Part shown: piece by piece, positions 7,577 through 15,022 of the stretch | Layout: every line of letters starts with the position of its first letter | How positions within the stretch are numbered: position 1 is the first letter of the stretch | NCBI GenBank assembly: GCA_021604585.1 | Contig: BQJG01000013.1 | Location: 1-58,779, forward strand | Reading direction: 5' to 3' | DNA from: Hyphococcus sp. | GTDB lineage: Bacteria; Pseudomonadota; Alphaproteobacteria; Caulobacterales; Parvularculaceae | DNA: 58,779 nucleotides | The notes under the pieces: generated by a model | Databases searched by the model: none | Told to the model about the DNA's origin: nothing | Seen by the model: only the letters and a program-made list of their open reading frames with translations | Translations under genes and position numbers: made by a program

Positions 7577-9559
7577 ATGGCGCAAGTGAAAGAAAAATCC
7601 GGCAAAAAATCCTCTGCCAAAGCGAAAAAGAAGGCGAAAAAGCGCGCCTCAGACGCGAGCGTGACAGATGCGGCGAAAGGTTCAGAGCGACCCCAAAGCG
7701 CCCCAAAAGCGTCCGCCAGCCCGCAAAGCGCCCGCCCCGCGCCGGATCCTGCATTGCAACCGCCCAAATCGCTGTTCCAGGATTATGACGCAATGGCGGA
7801 ATATCTGACCGATATTACCGGTCGCAGTCAGGAAGTCCTGCGCGAATTCGCCGTGCGAAACCAGGATACGCGCCGCCTAACAGGGGAAATATCCAATGAC
7901 CCATTGAATGTCGGCGAAGCGTTTCAGGAAATGATGAAAAGCCTGTCAGTCGATCCTGGCACCGTCATGCAGCGCCAGTTCAATCTGTATGGCGATTACG
8001 CAAAGCTGATGGCGACCATGCAAAGACGAATGGCGGGCGAGCAGGTAAAACCGGCGATCCTGCCGACACAGGGCGACAAGAGGTTTGTTCACCCGGCGTG
8101 GGAAGAAAATCCCATGCTCGATTTCGTCAAGCAGTCATATCTGATTATGGCGCGCTGGCTCGAAGTGACGATCTCTCAACTCGATGGCATGGACGAGCAC
8201 GAAAAGAAAAAGGCCGAGTTCTTTACGCGTCAGTTTATCGACGCATTGGCGCCGTCGAATTTCGCCATGCTCAATCCTGAAGTGATCGAGGCGACGATTG
8301 AGAGCAAAGGCGAAAATCTGCTCAAGGGGTTGAAGAACCTGCTTGAAGACATCGATCGCGGTCATGGCGAATTATCGATCCGTCAGGCCGACATGAATTT
8401 CTTCAAGCTCGGCGAGAATGTTGCAACGACGCCCGGCAAGGTCGTTTTCCAAAACGATATTTTTCAGCTTATTCAGTATGCGCCGACAACGGAAACGGTC
8501 GCCAAAACGCCGATGCTGATTATCCCGCCCTGGATCAACAAGTTCTACATTCTCGATCTGCAGCCGCAAAACTCCTTCATTCGCTGGCTGGTGGACCAGG
8601 GCCGAACGGTATTCGTGATGAGCTGGGTCAATCCAGGTCCGGAGCTTCGAGAAAAGACATTCGAGAACTATATTACCGAAGGACTGTTTGAAGCGCTGGG
8701 CGCTGTCGAAAAAGCAACGGGCGAGAAAAAAGCCGACACCATCGGCTATTGCATTGGCGGCACCATGTTGTCGACCGCCCTCGCCCTGATGGCGAAAAAA
8801 GGCGACGGCCGGGTCAACTCCGCGACGTTTTTTACAGCGCAGGCCGACTTCAAAGAGTCCGGCGACTTGCTTCTATTTGTTGATGATGAACAACTTGACG
8901 CTATCGAAAAGCAAATGGACGCAGCAGGCGGCGTGCTTGAGGGGCGCGCGATGGCGACGACTTTCAATATGCTGCGGTCAAACGATCTGATCTGGTCTTT
9001 CGTGATCGACAATTACCTTAAAGGCAAAGATCCGGCGCGGTTTGATCTGTTGTTCTGGAACTCGGACGCCACGCGCATGCCTAAAAAGGTGCATCTGTTT
9101 TATCTGCGCGATTTTTATCAGCACAACCGCCTCGCAAAAGGTGAGATGGTTATGGACGGCGAAACGCTCGATTTGGGCGACGTCGAGATTCCTATTTTCA
9201 TGCAAGCTGGCGAGACCGACCACATTGCGCCGCATAATTCAGTCTATCGCACGGCGCAACTCTATGCCTCCAAGGGCAACAAAAACGTGCAGTATATGCT
9301 TGCGGGTTCCGGTCATATTGCCGGCGTCGTCAACCACCCCGACAAGAAGAAATATCACCACTCAACGAATACCGCGCTTCCAGCAAAACTTGATGATTGG
9401 AAAGCCGCCGCCGAACGTCATGTCGGCTCTTGGTGGCCCTACTGGATCGTATGGCTGAACAAGATCAGCCCCGGCGAAAGCGACGCGCGCCAACCGGGCG
9501 ACCGAGAGCTCGACATCATCGAAGACGCGCCCGGCAGCTATGTGAAGGTAAAGGCTTAG
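7577..9559 (+). CDS. phaC: class I poly(3-hydroxyalkanoate) synthase
   Basis: A 660-residue PhaC that polymerises (R)-3-hydroxyacyl-CoA into storage polyester at the granule surface. The lipase-like box is GYCIGG with nucleophile Cys392; Asp548 (in GETDHIAP) and His580 (in GSGHIAG) complete the triad. The N-terminal PhaC domain (about 110-280) includes NPMLDFVKQSYLIMARW. It is longer than the usual 560-600 residues because of a 65-residue tail rich in Lys, Ala, Ser and Pro (for example SAKAKKKAKKRASDAS). The arylamine N-acetyltransferase gene starts seven bases after its stop, so the two form an operon. phaA, phaB and phasin genes are not in the window. Confidence 0.96.
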   Translation: MAQVKEKSGKKSSAKAKKKAKKRASDASVTDAAKGSERPQSAPKASASPQSARPAPDPALQPPKSLFQDYDAMAEYLTDITGRSQEVLREFAVRNQDTRRLTGEISNDPLNVGEAFQEMMKSLSVDPGTVMQRQFNLYGDYAKLMATMQRRMAGEQVKPAILPTQGDKRFVHPAWEENPMLDFVKQSYLIMARWLEVTISQLDGMDEHEKKKAEFFTRQFIDALAPSNFAMLNPEVIEATIESKGENLLKGLKNLLEDIDRGHGELSIRQADMNFFKLGENVATTPGKVVFQNDIFQLIQYAPTTETVAKTPMLIIPPWINKFYILDLQPQNSFIRWLVDQGRTVFVMSWVNPGPELREKTFENYITEGLFEALGAVEKATGEKKADTIGYCIGGTMLSTALALMAKKGDGRVNSATFFTAQADFKESGDLLLFVDDEQLDAIEKQMDAAGGVLEGRAMATTFNMLRSNDLIWSFVIDNYLKGKDPARFDLLFWNSDATRMPKKVHLFYLRDFYQHNRLAKGEMVMDGETLDLGDVEIPIFMQAGETDHIAPHNSVYRTAQLYASKGNKNVQYMLAGSGHIAGVVNHPDKKKYHHSTNTALPAKLDDWKAAAERHVGSWWPYWIVWLNKISPGESDARQPGDRELDIIEDAPGSYVKVKA

Positions 9560-9566
9560 CCGAACG

Positions 9567-10373
9567 ATGAACCTTAACACCTATCTCAACCGGATCGGGT
9601 ATGCCGGAGTGGTGCGCGCCGATGCGCCAACCCTGAAGGCCGTGCATCGCGCCCACGTGCAGACCATCCCCTATGAAAATCTCGACGTTCAATTTGGAAC
9701 GCCGGTTACGCGGTCGGCGGCGGATGCATACGACAAAATCGTGAAGCGCCGCCGCGGCGGCTGGTGTTACGAGATGAACGGGCTGCTCGGCTGGGCGCTG
9801 GAAGAAATTGGCTTTAAGGTCGACCGTCTCGCGGGCGCCGTTGGGCGCGATGAGCGCGGCGACGCCTCTGTGGGCAACCATTTGGTGCTGATAGTACAGC
9901 TAGATGAGCTCTGGCTCGCCGACGCTGGTTTCGGCGACGGTCTTATCGAGGCGATCCCACTGAAATCCGGCGCCTTTCACAACGGCCCTTATCAGTGCCG
10001 CATCGATGATATTGGCGGCGGCTGGCTGCGTTACCACAGCGATCCGCGCACGGGCGGGCCGACTTTTGATTTTAATCGCGCCGTTAGTGATGATCGCCTG
10101 CTGGAAGACCTTTGCCGCTATTTGCAGACCGGCGAAGACTCGCCCTTCGTCCTGAATGCCGTGGTTCAGCGCTGGATGCCCGATCACCATGCATCAATTC
10201 GCGGGCGTGTTTTCACTCGACTTGGCGCTGGCGAAAAAATGACTGAAACCATTGAGACTGCCGAGCAATATGTTGGCGTGCTCAAGAGTGCATTCAATCT
10301 CGACCTTCCGGACGCCGCATCGCTATGGCCGAAAATTTCTGCACGCCATGACGAAATTTTTGCATCAGCATAG
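9567..10373 (+). CDS. nat: arylamine N-acetyltransferase
   Basis: A 268-residue NAT-family enzyme that moves an acetyl group from acetyl-CoA to aromatic amines or hydrazines through a Cys-His-Asp triad. The triad is visible: Cys67 in RRRGGWCYEMNG, His105 in VGNHLVLI and Asp119 in LADAGFGDG. IPYENLDVQFG near residue 35 is also a family mark. Length is typical. It follows phaC by seven bases, so it is probably made with it; a functional link to polyester metabolism is not established. It is followed by a 76-base gap carrying a CtrA-type box. Confidence 0.93.
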   Translation: MNLNTYLNRIGYAGVVRADAPTLKAVHRAHVQTIPYENLDVQFGTPVTRSAADAYDKIVKRRRGGWCYEMNGLLGWALEEIGFKVDRLAGAVGRDERGDASVGNHLVLIVQLDELWLADAGFGDGLIEAIPLKSGAFHNGPYQCRIDDIGGGWLRYHSDPRTGGPTFDFNRAVSDDRLLEDLCRYLQTGEDSPFVLNAVVQRWMPDHHASIRGRVFTRLGAGEKMTETIETAEQYVGVLKSAFNLDLPDAASLWPKISARHDEIFASA

Positions 10374-10390
10374 CCACCCCACACACCAGA

Positions 10391-10406
10391 TTAACTTTTG
10401 GTTAAC
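10391..10406 (+). promoter_or_regulatory. CtrA-type box TTAA-N7-TTAAC
   Basis: The sequence TTAACTTTTGGTTAAC is an exact match to the full CtrA consensus of alphaproteobacteria (TTAA, seven bases, TTAAC). It lies in the gap after the NAT gene, 44 bases upstream of the ATG at 10450. CtrA is the cell-cycle response regulator of Caulobacter and relatives. Binding here is inferred from the motif alone. Confidence 0.55.
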
Positions 10407-10449
10407 CAATCCGAATCAACCTGTAGAAAACAAGAGCCGGGGGGCTGGA

Positions 10450-10659
10450 ATGAGCCGGATCGACGTCACAACGCAGGAACTGTTTCTGCGTCTTGGAGAT
10501 ACATCGCAATCGCGCAGTACGCGCGCCGACGCCGTCTTCCGGCGATTGCGCAGCATGGAAAATGATCAGCTTACGGCCGATCTGTTTGGCGCCCCGAAAC
10601 GACTTTCTCCATCGGTCGCGCAGCCACGCGAAACGCCAAAGGCATTGCGCCAGACCTGA
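10450..10659 (+). CDS. small protein behind a CtrA-type box
   Basis: A 69-residue ORF starting MSRIDVTTQELFLRLGDTSQ. The ATG at 10450 is favoured over the longer frame from 10252, which runs inside the NAT gene, because a G-rich GGGGGG site precedes it by a few bases and the CtrA box sits just upstream. The N-terminal 40 residues look like an amphipathic helix with repeated Arg and Leu; the tail is Pro/Gln-rich and probably disordered. There is no signal peptide or membrane segment. I do not recognise the family. It ends 33 bases before the convergent aminopeptidase gene. Confidence 0.5.
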   Translation: MSRIDVTTQELFLRLGDTSQSRSTRADAVFRRLRSMENDQLTADLFGAPKRLSPSVAQPRETPKALRQT

Positions 10660-10692
10660 CCGCTGGCGAGCAAAGCTGAAAGTGATGCTTAG

Positions 10693-12213
10693 CTAGTTGG
10701 CGCCGGAACGCGCAAGCTCGTCGAGCAGCCGCACGCCAAAACCCGAAGCGCCGACCGGACGTGTCGGCTCAGGTTCAGAGCGCCAGTCAACACCCGCAAT
10801 ATCAAGATGGGCCCAAGCCGTTTCCGGCTTGATGAAGGCGCCAATGAACGCTGCGCCCGTGCTGGCGCCTGGGCTTCCGGTATCGCCATTCTTGACGTCG
10901 GCGATAAGCGACTTGATTTGTTTGTCATGGTTTGGATGCAATGGCAGGCGCCACAAATCTTCGCCGGCTACCTCGCCTGCGGCGGTGAGCGCCGCAGCAG
11001 TTGCGTCATCCCGCGAAAACACTCCTGCATACTCATCACCGAGCGCCCGCCCAACCGAACCAGTCAAAGTCGCAACATCCACCAGCAAAGCTGGATTATA
11101 TTGCTCCTGCGCATACCAAACGGCATCCGCGAGGACGAGACGGCCTTCCGCATCGGTGGACATGATCTCAATAGTCTTGCCTGACATGGCGCGCACCACG
11201 TCGCCGGGCCTTTGTGCACCGCCGTCCGGCATGTTCTCCGCAAGCGCCGCAATGGCGATGGCGTTCACGGGAGTCTTCGACGCCGCAAGCGAATGCACGG
11301 CGCCCATAACTACCGCAGCGCCTGTCATATCCGCTTTCATGGCCCACATGCCGGAATTACCTTTGATCGAAATGCCGCCGGAATCGAAAGTGATGCCTTT
11401 GCCCGCAAAAACAATCGGCGCTGCGCCTTGAGAGCCGCCATTATACCGGACGATCATCATCCGCGGCGGCCGTACGCTTCCCTGCCCGACGCCGAGAATA
11501 GCTCCCATGCCGAGGCGCGCCATGGCGCGCTCATCAAGAACTGAGATCGAAACATCGTCGATGCCATTAAACCATTCACGCGTTCGCCGAACAAACTCCT
11601 CCGGGTAAAGTACGTTTGCTGGTTCCGATTGCATGTCGCGGGTCCATATGACCGCCTCGGCAAGGCGCCGGCCCTTGCTGTCAAACACTTGCTGCGCGCG
11701 GCCAGCATCTCCGGATACGAAGGCAATCTCTCCAGTGGCGGACTCCGCCTCGCTCAGATATTTGGTAAAACCGTACTGGCCGAGCATCGCACCGGTCGCT
11801 GCGTCAGCAAGGTCATCGATTTCGACGTCGCCCGCCAACACACTGACGCGACTTGCAGGGCTGGACTTGGCAAGCCCGCTCGCCCGGGCGCCAAAATCTT
11901 CCCAATCGCGGCGGCGAAGCTCGCCGGGGCCGATGCCGACGAGGTGTATTTCGCCAAATTCTGCTGCGCCGGATGTGAAGCTGGCAACCAGACCCGCCTC
12001 GCCAGCAAACCCTGATCGGGCAATGGCGCGGTTCACATTTTCAGTTGCGGGTGCTCCAATTGTCGCGCGGACGTTTTCGGGCAGCGAGGCATCGCGCATC
12101 GCGATAATCAGCGCGCCATCAGGTGACGGGTTGCTCGTGAAAGAAACGGCGCGTTGCGCCATCGCGGTGGTTGAACCAAAAACCGTCAACACAATCAAAA
12201 TCAAACAACGCAT
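10693..12213 (-). CDS. exported leucyl aminopeptidase family protein (M17)
   Basis: A 506-residue M17 metallo-aminopeptidase that removes N-terminal residues from peptides using two metal ions. Metal and catalytic residues are intact: GKGITFDSGGISIK (Lys272, Asp277), MKADMTGAA (Asp295) and STDAEGRLVLAD (Asp354, Glu356). The start at 12213 is chosen because GGGAG lies just before it and because the protein then begins with a clear signal peptide, MRCLILIVLTVFGSTTAMAQ. Classical PepA is cytoplasmic, so export to the periplasm or outside is the notable point. It stands alone on the minus strand between two plus-strand units. The gap 12214-12321 holds only the divergent promoter region. Confidence 0.9.
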   Translation of the reverse strand: MRCLILIVLTVFGSTTAMAQRAVSFTSNPSPDGALIIAMRDASLPENVRATIGAPATENVNRAIARSGFAGEAGLVASFTSGAAEFGEIHLVGIGPGELRRRDWEDFGARASGLAKSSPASRVSVLAGDVEIDDLADAATGAMLGQYGFTKYLSEAESATGEIAFVSGDAGRAQQVFDSKGRRLAEAVIWTRDMQSEPANVLYPEEFVRRTREWFNGIDDVSISVLDERAMARLGMGAILGVGQGSVRPPRMMIVRYNGGSQGAAPIVFAGKGITFDSGGISIKGNSGMWAMKADMTGAAVVMGAVHSLAASKTPVNAIAIAALAENMPDGGAQRPGDVVRAMSGKTIEIMSTDAEGRLVLADAVWYAQEQYNPALLVDVATLTGSVGRALGDEYAGVFSRDDATAAALTAAGEVAGEDLWRLPLHPNHDKQIKSLIADVKNGDTGSPGASTGAAFIGAFIKPETAWAHLDIAGVDWRSEPEPTRPVGASGFGVRLLDELARSGAN

Positions 12214-12321
12214 CGCCGCTCCCTGCAAAAAAGTTTCTTTAATTCGCAACTGACTGCGATAGGTTAGGAGTGAACAGCACTATAGCGCAATATTTAAGCC
12301 GATGCGGAGCCCTATAAGCCC

Positions 12322-13269
12322 ATGACCCATTCGACCCATGCTTACACGCCTGATCCGCGCAATGAACGCATATTGATTGACGTCAATGGCGAGCTGACCC
12401 CGCGCGCCGAAGCCAAGGTGTCGGTTTTTGATTCAGGCTTCGTGCTTGGCGATGGCGTATGGGAAGGTCTGCGTGTTTATCCGGGGTCGGACGGCAAAGG
12501 CGTCATCGCTTTCCTCGATAAGCATATGAAGCGCTTGTTTGAAGGCGCCAAGACTCTCGATTTTGAAATGGAACTGAACAAGGCGCAGCTTGCAGAACGC
12601 CTTTATCGTTGTCTCGACGCGAATGACGCTCATGAAGGCGTCCACATCCGGCTGATGATGTCGCGCGGCGTCAAGGCGACCCCTTATCAGGATCCACGCG
12701 CGACCATCACCCCGCCAACCATCATCATCATCCCGGAATTCAAAACACCGCTCACCGCCAATGCGTCAAAGGGCGCGAAGCTCTTCACGGCGCATGTCCG
12801 GCGCGGATACCCGGATGTGCAGGATCAAAAACTCAACTCACACTCAAAACTGAATTGCATCATGGCCTGCATTCAGGCGGCGAAGGCGGGCGCCAACGAA
12901 GCGCTGATGCTTGATCCGCATGGTTTTGTCGCCACCTGCAACTCCACACATTTTTTCATTCTTCGCGATGGTGAATTATGGACCTCAACGGGCGACTTCT
13001 GTCTCGGCGGCATCACCCGCAAAGTGGTGATTAATATGGCGAAGCAAGCTGGAATCACGGTTCAGGAACGAAACTTCTCCCTCCATGATGTCTATAATGC
13101 CAACGAAGCCTTCATCACCGGCACATTCGCCGGAGTGACGCCCGTGGCCGAAGTCGATGGCCGAAGCATGGCTGCCGCTCCCGGACCGATCGTCAAAAAA
13201 CTGCAAAACCTGTACAAGGAAACCGTCGCGGCGGACATCCAGCATGGGCGCAAATTCAACTTCACATAA
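12322..13269 (+). CDS. aminotransferase class IV (branched-chain/D-amino-acid type)
   Basis: A 315-residue fold-type IV PLP enzyme. SVFDSGFVLGDGVWEGLRVY at 34-53 is the family's N-terminal signature; Lys170 in DQKLNSHSKLN is the best candidate for the PLP lysine; EALMLDPHGFVATCNSTHFF and GGITRKVVI are the cofactor phosphate-binding regions. It could act on branched-chain amino acids, D-amino acids or another substrate; sequence reading alone does not decide. It is the first gene of a plus-strand run with a YjbR/MmcQ protein five bases on, a membrane coiled-coil protein, and a sulfotransferase-like protein. That company suggests a specialised role rather than general IlvE duty. Confidence 0.9.
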   Translation: MTHSTHAYTPDPRNERILIDVNGELTPRAEAKVSVFDSGFVLGDGVWEGLRVYPGSDGKGVIAFLDKHMKRLFEGAKTLDFEMELNKAQLAERLYRCLDANDAHEGVHIRLMMSRGVKATPYQDPRATITPPTIIIIPEFKTPLTANASKGAKLFTAHVRRGYPDVQDQKLNSHSKLNCIMACIQAAKAGANEALMLDPHGFVATCNSTHFFILRDGELWTSTGDFCLGGITRKVVINMAKQAGITVQERNFSLHDVYNANEAFITGTFAGVTPVAEVDGRSMAAAPGPIVKKLQNLYKETVAADIQHGRKFNFT

Positions 13270-13273
13270 GGCG

Positions 13274-13657
13274 ATGAAAAAGAAACCCGTCACGTATGAA
13301 ACGTTGAGAAAACTGGCCCTATCGCTCGACCTGCCCGGCGTCACCGAAGCGGTTTCATGGGGGCAGCCCTGCCTCAAAGCGCACGGGAAACTCTGGTTCT
13401 TCTGGAGTCCATCAGAAAATGCACCGGTGTTCAAGGTTCCGTTTGAAGAGCGCGAAACGCTCGTCGAGGCCGCACCGGACGTGTTTTTCTTTACCGACCA
13501 CTACAAGAATCACAAACTCGTGCTGGCCTATCCGGACAGGCTCGATCTCGATTGGGCGTCTGACAATCTGATTCGCGTTTGGCGTGCGCAGGCGCCAAAA
13601 CGCCTGCTAAAGGCTTATGATGCGGGCTCTGCCGACGGGCTTGCCAAATCGCCATAA
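13274..13657 (+). CDS. MmcQ/YjbR family protein
   Basis: A 127-residue protein of the MmcQ/YjbR family, which adopts a CyaY-like fold. Typical segments are TYETLRKLALSLDLPGVTEA, SWGQPCLKAHGKLWFFW and WASDNLIRVWRAQAPKRLL. Members are often called DNA-binding, but no biochemical role is firmly set. The ATG at 13274, four bases after the aminotransferase stop, is used because the longer frame from 13157 lies inside that gene. The short spacing points to translational coupling with the aminotransferase. Confidence 0.85.
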   Translation: MKKKPVTYETLRKLALSLDLPGVTEAVSWGQPCLKAHGKLWFFWSPSENAPVFKVPFEERETLVEAAPDVFFFTDHYKNHKLVLAYPDRLDLDWASDNLIRVWRAQAPKRLLKAYDAGSADGLAKSP

Positions 13658-13711
13658 GATGCGAAACTTTGGCCTAGGGGGATCAAGGGTGGACAGCAAG
13701 GGGCGTTCGGG

Positions 13712-14158
13712 GTGCAGGAAATTATTCTCATAGGGGCCGCCGCATCGCTAGGCGGCATGATTGTAGGCGGGCTTTCCGGCGCTTGGCTCGCGGATCGCAT
13801 ATTGCGCCGCCACTACCAAGACGTGCGGGGCGAGATCACCCGCCTCCGTCGCATCGCAGAAGAAAAACTGTCAACCGATGACCCGAACTTGGACAGCCTG
13901 CTGGACAATCTTCACACCGCCGTCAACACCGCCTACAGCGCTATTCAGGCCATGGAAAACCAAGCCAAGATCACAAAAATCAAAAGCGACGCAGGGCGTG
14001 AAGTTGTGACGTCTTCGCGCCAGATCATGCGCATGATTGACGAGCGCACGGGCGTGAAGCCAGAAGCCGAGATCATTGCGCCAAAAAAATCGACGCCGAA
14101 ACTAAGCGACGCACCGATCGCGGCGAAAAGACCGACAACACTTACCAAGCGTCCGTAA
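13712..14158 (+). CDS. membrane-anchored coiled-coil protein, unknown function
   Basis: A 148-residue protein with one N-terminal membrane segment rich in Gly and Ala (IILIGAAASLGGMIVGGLSG), followed by a basic stop (DRILRRHYQDVRGE) and a long helical region (about 40-110) with regular Leu and charged residues. The tail is Lys/Pro-rich and probably disordered. The start codon is GTG at 13712 with G-rich sequence before it. It lies between the YjbR-like gene (54 bases) and the sulfotransferase-like gene (3 bases), so it belongs to the same transcript. I do not recognise a family; the topology suggests a cytoplasmic coiled coil tethered to the inner membrane. Confidence 0.7.
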   Translation: MQEIILIGAAASLGGMIVGGLSGAWLADRILRRHYQDVRGEITRLRRIAEEKLSTDDPNLDSLLDNLHTAVNTAYSAIQAMENQAKITKIKSDAGREVVTSSRQIMRMIDERTGVKPEAEIIAPKKSTPKLSDAPIAAKRPTTLTKRP

Positions 14159-14161
14159 TCT

Positions 14162-14872
14162 ATGGCCGCCACAATTCGCATCGCCATGCTGTCCGGCCCG
14201 CGCAATATATCAACAACTATCATGCGCAGTTTTGAGAACCGGCCTGACACGGTTGTTTGCGACGAACCGTTCTATGCCTGTTATCTTAAAGCCAGCGGCG
14301 CTCAGCACCCAATGCGGGCGGAAATCATGGCGTCGCAGTCAGCAGACTGGAGCGACGTGAGCGCAGCGCTAAGGGCGCGCAACGCAGCGCCAATCAGTTT
14401 TGAAAAACACATCAGCTTTCATTTCAATTTGGCGCCGTCTTTCGACTGGCTCGATGGCGCGCGCGTTTTTCATCTGATCCGCGATCCGCACGCCATGGTC
14501 GCTTCTTATAAGAATAAGCTTGATGACATTTCTCCGATCATCGACAGCTATCGCCTGCAACGACAGCTTTACGAACAGGCGCCTGCGCCTGTCGTCGACG
14601 CCAGCGATGTATTGACACGGCCAGAACCCGTCTTGCGCAACCTGTGCAAAGCGCTCGACATTCCATTCTCACAAGACATGCTGTCTTGGCCGCCGGGCCC
14701 GCGCGACAGCGACGGCCCGTGGGCGCCACATTGGTATGATGCGGTTGAAAGCTCGACTGGATTTCGCCGTTTTGAACCCCGTAAAATCAATCTGCCGCCA
14801 GGTTTGGAAGACGTCGCCGACGCCTGCGCCGATGACTACGCCTTTTTCCACAGCCGCAGGCTTGGCGCCTGA
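14162..14872 (+). CDS. P-loop sulfotransferase-like protein (aminotransferase-linked family)
   Basis: A 236-residue protein with sulfotransferase-type nucleotide motifs. LSGPRNISTTIMRSF (about 10-24) fits the 5'-phosphosulfate loop, and LIRDPHAMVASYKNKL (105-120) fits the 3'-phosphate region of PAPS-binding enzymes. Between them is CDEPFYACYLKASG, typical of this subfamily. From memory, plant proteins named branched-chain-amino-acid aminotransferase-like carry a domain of this kind fused to a class IV aminotransferase; here the two are separate genes in one cluster. Substrate unknown. It starts three bases after the coiled-coil gene and ends the cluster. Fold call is fairly firm; activity is inferred. 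Confidence 0.8.
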   Translation: MAATIRIAMLSGPRNISTTIMRSFENRPDTVVCDEPFYACYLKASGAQHPMRAEIMASQSADWSDVSAALRARNAAPISFEKHISFHFNLAPSFDWLDGARVFHLIRDPHAMVASYKNKLDDISPIIDSYRLQRQLYEQAPAPVVDASDVLTRPEPVLRNLCKALDIPFSQDMLSWPPGPRDSDGPWAPHWYDAVESSTGFRRFEPRKINLPPGLEDVADACADDYAFFHSRRLGA

Positions 14873-14887
14873 AATGGCTGGTTGCTT

Positions 14888-14902
14888 TTAAGCAACGCTT
14901 AA
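14888..14902. promoter_or_regulatory. TTAA-N7-TTAA box upstream of the TonB receptor
   Basis: TTAAGCAACGCTTAA has the CtrA half-site spacing but is followed by G rather than C on either strand. It overlaps a perfect inverted repeat (GTTGCTT, TT, AAGCAAC at 14881-14896) that may be the 3' hairpin of the sulfotransferase-like gene. It lies 121 bases before the receptor ATG. A weak CTGACA-(17)-CATAGG pair follows at 14931-14959. Functional status is uncertain. Confidence 0.3.
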
Positions 14903-15022
14903 GCGCCGGTTTTAAAAAAAGCGTCAAAAACTGACACAAAACTGTAAATTCAGCATAGGCTCTATAACCCGGGACCACTCATCGAGTGGACGTTGAAACT
15001 CAACTGCTTGGGAAGATCACAC

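Noticed and set aside
14993..15022. TTG start for the TonB receptor
   Set aside because: The ATG at 15023 has a better ribosome site and directly begins the signal peptide.
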